From: Thermomicrobiaceae bacterium
Lineage (GTDB): Bacteria > Chloroflexota > Chloroflexia > Thermomicrobiales > Thermomicrobiaceae
NCBI GenBank assembly: GCA_007122555.1
Contig: SKTL01000083.1
Location: forward strand, 1 to 5,755
Direction of reading: 5' to 3'
DNA: 5,755 nucleotides
The notes beneath the pieces are model-generated. The model did no database searches. It was given only the letters and a program-made list of their open reading frames with translations, and was not told where the DNA came from. Shown here one piece after another: positions 1 through 5,227 of this stretch. Each line of letters starts with the position of its first letter. The stretch's first letter is position 1. Made by a program: the position numbers and the translations under genes.

Positions 1-852
1 GCGCTCGAGGCCGGCATTGTCGACGGAATCGCCGAGACCGAATTCGAAGCATTGTCCATGCTTGACGGCGAAACAGTCCAGACTTCACTCGGGGCGGTGG
101 ACCTTGCCACCGACGGCGCCCGGATCATTGAGATTTCAATGACCTGGTGGGAGATCACGCTGCGGGCGATTACGCACGCCTCAGTCGCCTATGCCCTGTT
201 AAGCATCGGACTCCTTCTGCTGATTGTCGAACTCTTCACGCCGGGACGGCTGATTGCGGGAATTCCCGCGGTTGTCTGCCTTGCGCTCGCGTTCGTGGCG
301 CTTGGCAATCTCCCGGTCTCCTGGTTCGGACTCGGCCTCATGCTCTTGGCGACGGTCCTGTTTATCGCCGAGCTTCGCACTCCGTGGATAGGCGTGGCCG
401 GGGCGTTCGGTCTAGTGGCGTATGTCGCCGGTTCCCTGTCGCTCTACCGGCCCTGGGGAGCTATGTCCGCATTCGCGCCGGAAGTAAGTGTGAATGTCTG
501 GGTTATCGTTGGTACCATGGTTGGTTGGGTCATCGTGCTGTTGATCACGCTTCGCGCGGTGTTTCGGGCGCGCCAGAGTCAATTCGAATCACTGCCGCTG
601 GATCTCACGGGCAAATCCGGCGTCGTCATCGAGGCGCTGAACCCGCGCGGTGTTGTACGCATCAACGAACAGGAGTGGTCCGCCACCTCGGAGTCGTCCG
701 GGCATATTGAACCGGGAACCGAGGTTATCGTGGAACAGATGATTAGCGGGGTCGTGTACGTTACGCCGGCGGACGCCGGGCTGGAAAACGCCGATGACCG
801 GGAGCCGTCAACAAGGACGACGGCCGGCGGATCGGCTGAGCCAGTCGACTGA
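1..852 (+). CDS. nfeD: Long-form NfeD (ClpP-class membrane serine protease), 3' part, 5' end outside window
   Basis: Reading frame 1 is open from the first base to a TGA at 850-852 (283 visible residues), so the gene begins upstream. A TTG at 52 and an ATG at 58 lie inside a conserved region and are unlikely starts. Visible residues 1-20 (AGIVDGIA followed by LSMLDG) match the end of the ClpP-like protease domain of long NfeD proteins; the catalytic Ser and Lys would lie upstream and cannot be checked. A linker with MTWWE follows, then about five hydrophobic segments (about 61-80, 84-103, 108-125, 129-149, 164-188), then a C-terminal beta-rich OB-fold NfeD domain (about 201-257: LTGKSGVV, RGVVRIN, IEPGTEVIVE). 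Long NfeD proteins are membrane proteases that cleave the hydrophobic C-terminus of stomatin/SPFH partners in archaeal examples; the OB domain is thought to bind the partner. No SPFH gene follows here; yajQ starts 67 bp downstream on the same strand. Family assignment is firm; the substrate is unknown. Confidence 0.9.
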   Translation, partial: ALEAGIVDGIAETEFEALSMLDGETVQTSLGAVDLATDGARIIEISMTWWEITLRAITHASVAYALLSIGLLLLIVELFTPGRLIAGIPAVVCLALAFVALGNLPVSWFGLGLMLLATVLFIAELRTPWIGVAGAFGLVAYVAGSLSLYRPWGAMSAFAPEVSVNVWVIVGTMVGWVIVLLITLRAVFRARQSQFESLPLDLTGKSGVVIEALNPRGVVRINEQEWSATSESSGHIEPGTEVIVEQMISGVVYVTPADAGLENADDREPSTRTTAGGSAEPVD

Positions 853-902
853 CCTGGCTTCGGGATCATCCGCGATATCAGGTTTTGATAGTTGGAACGT
901 TT

Positions 903-909
903 GAAAGGA
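903..909 (+). promoter_or_regulatory. Ribosome binding site of yajQ
   Basis: The sequence GAAAGGA lies 10 bases upstream of the ATG at 920, with a second AGG at 911-913. It supports this start over other in-frame options. No convincing sigma70 promoter was seen in the 67-bp gap after nfeD, so yajQ may be co-transcribed with nfeD. Confidence 0.6.
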
Positions 910-919
910 CAGGTGCTCA

Positions 920-1411
920 ATGGCTTCAACAAGTTCATTTGATATTGTCTCGGAATTCGATCAGCAGGAGCTCACGAACGCGGTGGATCAGACCGAGCGC
1001 GAAGTTCGAACTCGATATGATCTCAAGAGCACGCCCACGGAGATCGAGCGCTCAGACAACGAGATTGTGATTACGACCGATACCGATTTCACGCTCAAAG
1101 CCGTGACCGATATTCTGGAAAGCCGTGTTATCCGGCGCGGGCTTTCCTTGAAGGTCCTCGACTACCAGAAGCAGGACAGCGCCAGCGGCGGTAAGGTCCG
1201 CCAGGTCATCAAGCTCAAGCGCGGAATTCCAGAGGACATTGCAAAGCAGATCAGCAAGCAGATCCGCGCTGAATTCAAGAAGGTAACGGCGCAGATACAG
1301 GGTGATGCCGTCAGGGTCTCGTCAAAGAACAAGGATGATCTGCAGGCCGTCATCCAGGCGATGAAAGAGGCGGACTACCCAATCGCGTTGCAGTTCACGA
1401 ACTTCCGGTAG
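920..1411 (+). CDS. yajQ: YajQ family nucleotide / cyclic di-GMP binding protein
   Basis: The 163-residue product is the usual length for the YajQ (UPF0234, formerly DUF520) family and is collinear with it from start to end. It begins with the family-typical [10 protein letters not shown], continues with ELTNAVDQ and RYDLK, has a central [19 protein letters not shown] block (about residues 93-111) and ends with [12 protein letters not shown]. Known structures show two ferredoxin/RRM-like alpha-beta domains; members bind nucleic acids or nucleotides, and in Xanthomonas and Pseudomonas a homologue binds cyclic di-GMP and works with a transcription factor. Here the protein is probably cytosolic and soluble, with no signal peptide or membrane segment. 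The role in this lineage is not established, and no diguanylate cyclase or regulator is visible nearby. It follows nfeD by 67 bp and its 3' end overlaps the convergent acyltransferase gene by 17 bp. Confidence 0.96.
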   Translation: MASTSSFDIVSEFDQQELTNAVDQTEREVRTRYDLKSTPTEIERSDNEIVITTDTDFTLKAVTDILESRVIRRGLSLKVLDYQKQDSASGGKVRQVIKLKRGIPEDIAKQISKQIRAEFKKVTAQIQGDAVRVSSKNKDDLQAVIQAMKEADYPIALQFTNFR

Positions 1412-2510
1412 AGTCCCTCTGTGCGCGATCCGGGTAGTTGCTCAGCGACTCCGGCGGCCTGCGCGCTTCCTCCCGGGAGACCTCACGGCCTGGCTGGTCT
1501 TCCGGGTCATCAGTCAACGGACCGCGTTCTTCGACCGCTGGTCCGAGAATCTTACCGCCGAGGGGAGAACCGACCGGAAAGACGCGCATCGGCTGCTGCG
1601 GGGCTTCAGTCCAGACTCGCTGGAACATCACCCACTGGTCGGGCGCAGCGCGCAGGTGCCGCTCGAACACAGCCACGAGACGCTCGAGCCCGCGCTGCAC
1701 GTCTGCTTCGACATCGTTCGTCTTCGGCACCATGAACGGCTCTTCCACTTCCATGTAGAAACCATCGCCCTCACGTCGCGCGAAGGTTGGAATAATCGGC
1801 GCGCCGGAGTCCCTGGCAATACGAATCGGCCCAGGCGGCAACGTGGTTCGCCGGCCGAAGAACGTTACCTGCTTCCCGTTCTGGAAGAAGTCGCGATCCG
1901 CAACGATTCCGATCAACTCGCCTCGTTTCAACGCTGACAGAGTGCGTCGCAGGCCGCCAGGAGTTGCCGGCTCCATCCTGGCTCCCCGGGATCCCCGTAA
2001 ATGCGATATCGCCGCATCAACGAATTCCGGAACCGTCCTGGCTGTAAGTAGCGTCAATGAGTAGCCGTGCAACCAGATGATCTGCCCTACATAGTCAAAG
2101 GCGCCGTAATGCGCCGTTACCAGTACGCCGCCACGCCCGCTCGCGACAACTTTGTCAAGCGTTTCGAGCGCCCCGTCACTGGTGCGGACCGACGCGAGAA
2201 ATTGATCCCTCGAAATGTGCGGAACTCTCGTAAGATCCGCGAAGTTTCGGGCGCTGGTTCGGAACGCGCTTCGCGTCACCCGCCGCAATTCGCGCTCAGA
2301 CGCGTCCGGCCCGAGCACGTGCGAGAGATTCGACATCACATTATTGCGATAGGTCGGAAACAGGAGATAGAAGAGCAATCCGCCGAGATCGGCCACGCGA
2401 TAGAGAAACTGACGGTTGAACAGCCAGAAGAGCCGGCTGATCGCTCGAGCAAGGAGGATCGCCGCTTTCACCTTCGCTGGATTGTTCGGAATCTGGTTCT
2501 GACCTGCCAC
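1395..2510 (-). CDS. LpxL/HtrB- or PatA-like membrane lipid acyltransferase
   Basis: The 371-residue product belongs to the lysophospholipid/lipid A acyltransferase family (Lip_A_acyltrans type). The start is a GTG at 2510, preceded by AAGGGG at 2522-2517 with a 6-base spacer. Residues 14-55 are hydrophobic/amphipathic ([24 protein letters not shown]), as in membrane-anchored members. The catalytic HX4D motif is H134-YGAF-D139 within [13 protein letters not shown] second block has VADRDFF (203-209) and [25 protein letters not shown] (217-241), and WVMFQRVW (293-300) is the typical end of the domain. Family members transfer an acyl chain to lipid A precursors in Gram-negatives or to phosphatidylinositol mannosides (PatA) in Actinobacteria. 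The upstream CDP-alcohol phosphotransferase and HAD phosphatase point to a phospholipid or glycolipid acceptor; this is inference. Residues from about 304 form a charged, Pro/Glu/Arg-rich tail beyond the usual length of about 300 residues. Confidence 0.88.
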   Translation of the reverse strand: MAGQNQIPNNPAKVKAAILLARAISRLFWLFNRQFLYRVADLGGLLFYLLFPTYRNNVMSNLSHVLGPDASERELRRVTRSAFRTSARNFADLTRVPHISRDQFLASVRTSDGALETLDKVVASGRGGVLVTAHYGAFDYVGQIIWLHGYSLTLLTARTVPEFVDAAISHLRGSRGARMEPATPGGLRRTLSALKRGELIGIVADRDFFQNGKQVTFFGRRTTLPPGPIRIARDSGAPIIPTFARREGDGFYMEVEEPFMVPKTNDVEADVQRGLERLVAVFERHLRAAPDQWVMFQRVWTEAPQQPMRVFPVGSPLGGKILGPAVEERGPLTDDPEDQPGREVSREEARRPPESLSNYPDRAQRDSTGSS

Positions 2511-2516
2511 TCGGCG

Positions 2517-2522
2517 CCCCTT
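2517..2522 (-). promoter_or_regulatory. Ribosome binding site of the acyltransferase gene
   Basis: On the minus strand AAGGGG is followed by CGCCGA and then GTG at 2510. The spacing supports the GTG as the real start. It lies within the 23-base gap after the HAD gene stop, so the acyltransferase is probably translated from the same mRNA as the two genes upstream. Confidence 0.6.
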
Positions 2523-2533
2523 GCTGGCCGCAG

Positions 2534-3181
2534 CTAGTCAAACATCTCGATACGCCAGCCGTTCGTCTGCGCGATCCGCTCAAGTGTATCCGATGGATTG
2601 ACGCAGACCGGATGTCCAAACAGATTCAGGAGTGTCTCATCCGTATGATGATCCGCATAACAGTACGAAAGATCAAAGTCGACATCGTGAGTCTGTCCAT
2701 ACTCGATCATCAGGCTCGCCTTGGCTTCTCCATACGGGTGCAACCCGGACAGTCGTCCAGTAAGACGCTGTGATTCGACGTGCATTCGACTGCAGATCAC
2801 GTCGTTGATTCCAAGGCGCCAGGCCAACGGCTCTACAACGTACGGCAATGACCCGGACAACAGCACAATTCGATGCCCGCGATCCTGATGCCAGAGCACA
2901 AAATCGATGCCTCGCTGAGAGAGCGCGGGGAGAATCTCGCTCAATGCGCAGCGGCGTCCGTGCAGTCGCAGCGTAGCGTCGTGAACACCCGAGAGGTAGG
3001 GGCGTTCGGCTCGAATCTGTTGCACAGCATCCGTCAACCCCGACTTCATCGCATAGCGGATCGTCTTCCCGGCAGCGCCCGCGCCGATTACCCGCCTACG
3101 AATCAAGTAGCGAAGGAATATTCGCTCGGCCGTCGTACCCGGGAGCAATGTTCGATCCAGATCGAAAACCGCGGTGATCAT
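2534..3181 (-). CDS. HAD-IB (SerB-like) phosphatase
   Basis: The 215-residue product is a complete HAD superfamily hydrolase of subfamily IB (TIGR01490-like layout). Motif I is D7-L-D9-R-T11, giving the nucleophile and the acid/base Asp. The helical cap lies at about residues 15-85. Motif II is LLSGS with Ser109, motif III is Lys154 in GEAK, and motif IV is Asp177 and Asp181 in YADHHTDETLL. The end (VNPSDTLERIAQTNGW) is also characteristic of the subfamily. E. coli PgpC, a phosphatidylglycerophosphate phosphatase, belongs to the same broad group, as does phosphoserine phosphatase SerB. Its ATG overlaps the stop codon of the upstream CDP-alcohol phosphatidyltransferase (ATGA, 3181-3178), a sign of translational coupling. 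The neighbours make a lipid head-group phosphate (PGP or PIP) an attractive substrate, but this is inference. Motif IV has His after the first Asp where Ser is most common. Confidence 0.88.
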   Translation of the reverse strand: MITAVFDLDRTLLPGTTAERIFLRYLIRRRVIGAGAAGKTIRYAMKSGLTDAVQQIRAERPYLSGVHDATLRLHGRRCALSEILPALSQRGIDFVLWHQDRGHRIVLLSGSLPYVVEPLAWRLGINDVICSRMHVESQRLTGRLSGLHPYGEAKASLMIEYGQTHDVDFDLSYCYADHHTDETLLNLFGHPVCVNPSDTLERIAQTNGWRIEMFD

Positions 3182-3816
3182 TGCTGCTGCTTCGCATCCT
3201 CGGACAGATCCTTGACCGCATCAATGAGCACTGGGACTCCCCGAATGACTGTTAGCGCCAGCGACGCATAGACCATGAACCATCCGAACACGAGCATAGG
3301 CCAGGAATCGATAACACTGGCGTACAGCGTGCCGTGAGCATCGGGCAATCGGGCGGCAAAGAGGGCGGTAAGAAACACAAAGGCGATGCCTTTCGCCGCG
3401 CCATAAAACGCGCGCATGAAGCGGGAGGCGGTCAGAAAATGCGTAATCGGCGTCCGCGCCATCGCATTATCGCCGAACGCAGACTTGCCCTTCGCGTAAC
3501 CTACTCCGCGCATGGTATCGACGAAGAAGCCGCGAGTCATCACAAGCAGTGGAGCCCAGATGCCGATCAATCCGAGATGAGCAAAGACAATCCATAACGC
3601 ATTCTCGACAACCCGGTCGCCGGCGATATCCAACACCGCGCCGAATTCGCTCGTCGAGCCTTGACGGCGAGCAATGAATCCGTCCAGCGCATCACTCAGA
3701 AAGACGATCGCAATGACGATCGCCATAATGGCCACCAGTGGAAACGAACGAGTGTAGATCAGCCCGATGGTCACGAAGAGGAGTCCGAGGCGACCGATCG
3801 TGATCAGATTGGCCAT
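3178..3816 (-). CDS. CDP-alcohol phosphatidyltransferase (PgsA-like)
   Basis: The 212-residue integral membrane protein carries the complete CDP-alcohol phosphotransferase signature: D42-xx-D45-G46-xx-A49-R50-x8-G59-xxx-D63-xxx-D67. The four Asp residues bind the metal ions and CDP-lipid in known structures. The start MANLITIGRLGLLF is typical, and hydrophobic segments follow at about 10-21, 25-44, 73-94, 142-155 and 171-191. The enzyme should displace CMP from a CDP-activated lipid with an alcohol. Candidate acceptors are glycerol 3-phosphate (PgsA, making PGP) and inositol phosphate (PIP synthase); the later region RGFFVDTMRG and GKSAFG does not let me decide. The ATG at 3816 has a GGGAGG at 3825-3820, only 3 bases away, which is short. 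A candidate promoter lies about 100 bp upstream. The gene leads a cassette with a phosphatase and an acyltransferase. Confidence 0.88.
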   Translation of the reverse strand: MANLITIGRLGLLFVTIGLIYTRSFPLVAIMAIVIAIVFLSDALDGFIARRQGSTSEFGAVLDIAGDRVVENALWIVFAHLGLIGIWAPLLVMTRGFFVDTMRGVGYAKGKSAFGDNAMARTPITHFLTASRFMRAFYGAAKGIAFVFLTALFAARLPDAHGTLYASVIDSWPMLVFGWFMVYASLALTVIRGVPVLIDAVKDLSEDAKQQQ

Positions 3817-3819
3817 ACG

Positions 3820-3825
3820 CCTCCC
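3820..3825 (-). promoter_or_regulatory. Ribosome binding site of the CDP-alcohol phosphatidyltransferase gene
   Basis: GGGAGG on the minus strand is followed by only three bases (CGT) before ATG. The spacing is shorter than optimal, but the family-typical N-terminus makes this ATG the best start. Confidence 0.45.
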
Positions 3826-3913
3826 GATCAGGCTTCACGTAACGAAATGACCGGTCTAACTCCGGCAATGCAGCGCCACGCCCGCAGTCCGCAGCGTCCG
3901 GCAAGGCGGAACG

Positions 3914-3922
3914 ATTATAGCA
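3914..3922 (-). promoter_or_regulatory. Candidate extended -10 promoter for the phospholipid cassette
   Basis: The minus strand reads TGCTATAAT, a perfect -10 hexamer (3919-3914) with the TG of an extended -10 element. No good -35 hexamer stands at 16-18 bases upstream, as is usual for extended -10 promoters. It sits just after the stop codon of the DUF3048 gene (3931) and would start a transcript near 3907, with a leader of about 90 bases before the ATG at 3816. I saw no clear terminator between the two genes, so read-through from the lipoprotein gene is also possible. Confidence 0.5.
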
Positions 3923-3930
3923 GAGGGCAG

Positions 3931-5049
3931 CTATTGCACCGGATCAGCGGACAGTTCGAACGGCAGCACGTTGATCCAGATATTGCCCTCGGCCAGCGGG
4001 ATCTCTTCACCATTCTCGCGATCGTGGAACCGGAACGGCTCGGATTGCTCACTTCGCCGCCACTCCACCTCATACCGCTGCCCGTTTCTCAAGATCCAGG
4101 CGTTTCCAGACCCATAGAGGTCAACATCGTTCGAAATCTCGCCTCGGGTGTTCGGGGCGATATCGCCCACGAAGAACGGCGCCCACATCACAATCACATT
4201 CCGTGGAGACACGATCTCGTTCGAACCGACATCGCGCGCCTCGACTCCCCCGACCAGCCGATCGTAGCTGTCGGTTTCTTCGTTGTAACGAAACTCAACA
4301 AACCCGGAGACATACGGGATGTTCACCCCACTCTCCGGTAGACCGTCAAAAGGCGCATCGCCAGAGGTAAACGGGGTATTCTCAGCCTCCCGGTTCCAGC
4401 CATGGCCCTCCGCAACCTCGCGAAGCGCCGGAATCGATGTATACAGATTATGCGGAGCAAAGCGGGAGGTGTCCCGCCAGGATGCGGCCCCAGCATTGCC
4501 TTCAAGATGCAACAAAGGCAGCCCACGCTGCCACAGGCGATCCTGAACGCCGATAGACGCGCCGGAATAGGCGAGTATCGCGTCGTGCAGCGGGATAATG
4601 TCGACATCCATCAATCGGGCGCTTCTGGCCGGCCCGACGACTTCAGGGGCGTTCGTCTGGTAGAAGGCAACGAACCTGGTCACGCCGGCTTCGGTTGGCG
4701 ATTCGTACACCAGATCAGCCTCAGCAAGCCCGGAGTGTGGCCTGGCATTCGGTGAATTGTCAATCCGAACGGCCATCGGTCTCTGCTGCGGTTGATCAAC
4801 GGGCTCTCCGGTCAACGTTGAGCGCTCCGGCTCCGGAGTCGGGGTCGGCTCGGGGGTTGGCGTCGGTATCGGCGTGGCGGTTGGCTCTGGTGTTGGAGTC
4901 GGTTCGGGAGTCGGCGTTGGTTCCGGGGTCGCCGTCGGTTCAGCAGTCGGGGTCGGCTCAATTTCAACGTCGGGATCGTCGTCATCGTCGCCGGAACAGG
5001 CTGCAAGAACAAGCAGCATCGCCATCAGAATCAGCAACGTTTTTCGCAC
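3931..5049 (-). CDS. DUF3048 (YerB-like) lipoprotein with Pro-Thr-Glu tether
   Basis: The 372-residue product starts at a GTG (5049) preceded by a perfect AGGAGG at 5063-5058 with an 8-base spacer; a longer reading from a TTG at 5091 would bury the signal peptide and is rejected. The N-terminus MRKTLLILMAMLLVLAAC is a lipoprotein signal peptide with lipobox LAAC and lipidated Cys18. An Asp run follows (21-25), then seven hexapeptide repeats of the PTPTPE type (32-73), probably an extended spacer through the cell wall. The folded part begins near residue 84 (GEPVDQPQQRPMAVRIDN) with the DUF3048 N-terminal domain, including RPHSGLAEADLVYE (103-116) and GPARSARLMDVDI (139-151), and ends with the C-terminal DUF3048 domain (about 245-370: PRNVIVMW, WRR, GNIWINVLP). 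The family includes Bacillus YerB and has no established biochemical role. The protein should sit on the outer face of the membrane. Confidence 0.92.
   Translation of the reverse strand: MRKTLLILMAMLLVLAACSGDDDDDPDVEIEPTPTAEPTATPEPTPTPEPTPTPEPTATPIPTPTPEPTPTPEPERSTLTGEPVDQPQQRPMAVRIDNSPNARPHSGLAEADLVYESPTEAGVTRFVAFYQTNAPEVVGPARSARLMDVDIIPLHDAILAYSGASIGVQDRLWQRGLPLLHLEGNAGAASWRDTSRFAPHNLYTSIPALREVAEGHGWNREAENTPFTSGDAPFDGLPESGVNIPYVSGFVEFRYNEETDSYDRLVGGVEARDVGSNEIVSPRNVIVMWAPFFVGDIAPNTRGEISNDVDLYGSGNAWILRNGQRYEVEWRRSEQSEPFRFHDRENGEEIPLAEGNIWINVLPFELSADPVQ
4831..4956 (-). repeat. Seven tandem 18-bp units encoding PTPTPE hexapeptides
   Basis: In the lipoprotein frame this stretch encodes seven consecutive six-residue units: PTPTAE, PTATPE, PTPTPE, PTPTPE, PTATPI, PTPTPE, PTPTPE. 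The DNA units are 18 bp but diverge at third codon positions, which suggests that the peptide pattern is retained by selection rather than created by very recent slippage. The likely role is a flexible, extended tether between the lipid anchor and the DUF3048 domains. Confidence 0.85.
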
Positions 5050-5057
5050 GGAGAAGC

Positions 5058-5063
5058 CCTCCT
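5058..5063 (-). promoter_or_regulatory. Ribosome binding site that fixes the DUF3048 lipoprotein start
   Basis: A perfect AGGAGG on the minus strand lies 8 bases before GTG at 5049. Together with the lipobox placed 18 residues into the resulting protein, it identifies this GTG as the start instead of the TTG 42 bases upstream. Confidence 0.8.
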
Positions 5064-5164
5064 GCACACCGCATTGAAATCGCGGCGGCAAACTACCATC
5101 AGATCAAATGGAATGCTCGGGGGTTCGCGACCCGCTTCACGTTCGCCTCGCACGAACGACCCTC

Positions 5165-5192
5165 ATTCTAACGCGGCGGGTCGCCCCGGCAA
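5165..5192 (-). promoter_or_regulatory. Candidate sigma70-type promoter for the DUF3048 gene
   Basis: On the minus strand TTGCCG (5192-5187) and TAGAAT (5170-5165) are separated by 16 bases, matching the -35 and -10 consensus at 4 and 5 of 6 positions. A transcript would begin near 5158, about 110 bases before the GTG at 5049. The spacer holds a short dyad, CGGG-GCGA-CCCG (5188-5177). The remaining part of the 178-bp gap shows nothing else I can support, and no clear terminator for the gene upstream. Confidence 0.35.
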
Positions 5193-5227
5193 CAGTGCCC
5201 GTTCACGGGAATCTCACCGAAGACTGG

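Noticed and set aside
147..710. Plus-strand open frame of 187 codons overlapping nfeD
   Set aside because: It is out of frame with the well-conserved NfeD membrane and OB domains, and its Cys/Arg/His-rich product looks like a frameshifted reading.
876..890. Inverted repeat TATCA-GGTTT-TGATA between nfeD and yajQ
   Set aside because: It is only five base pairs, AT-rich, and has neither a T-run nor promoter spacing around it; chance is the simplest explanation.
2067..2537. Plus-strand open frame of 156 codons antisense to the acyltransferase
   Set aside because: The opposite strand holds the HX4D acyltransferase with a good ribosome binding site. The antisense product is Arg/Glu-rich without family features, as expected for a shadow frame in GC-rich DNA.
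3661..4341. Plus-strand open frame of 226 codons
   Set aside because: It spans the start of the phosphatidyltransferase, the intergenic promoter and the end of the DUF3048 gene on the opposite strand. Its product is charged, without recognisable motifs, and both opposing genes are well supported.
4874..5077. Plus-strand frame encoding Gly-Val-Ser repeats (GVGSGVGVGSG)
   Set aside because: It is the antisense reading of the PTPTPE repeat in the lipoprotein gene, not a separate silk- or elastin-like protein.
5050..5091. Fourteen-codon N-terminal extension of the DUF3048 protein from a TTG
   Set aside because: The extension covers the ribosome binding site itself and would place the signal peptide internally; the GTG at 5049 gives a proper lipoprotein signal.
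5185..5220. Possible terminator after the right-edge membrane protein gene (CCCG-TGAA-CGGG on the minus strand)
   Set aside because: The stem is only four to five base pairs and no U-run follows, so it does not support a terminator call.
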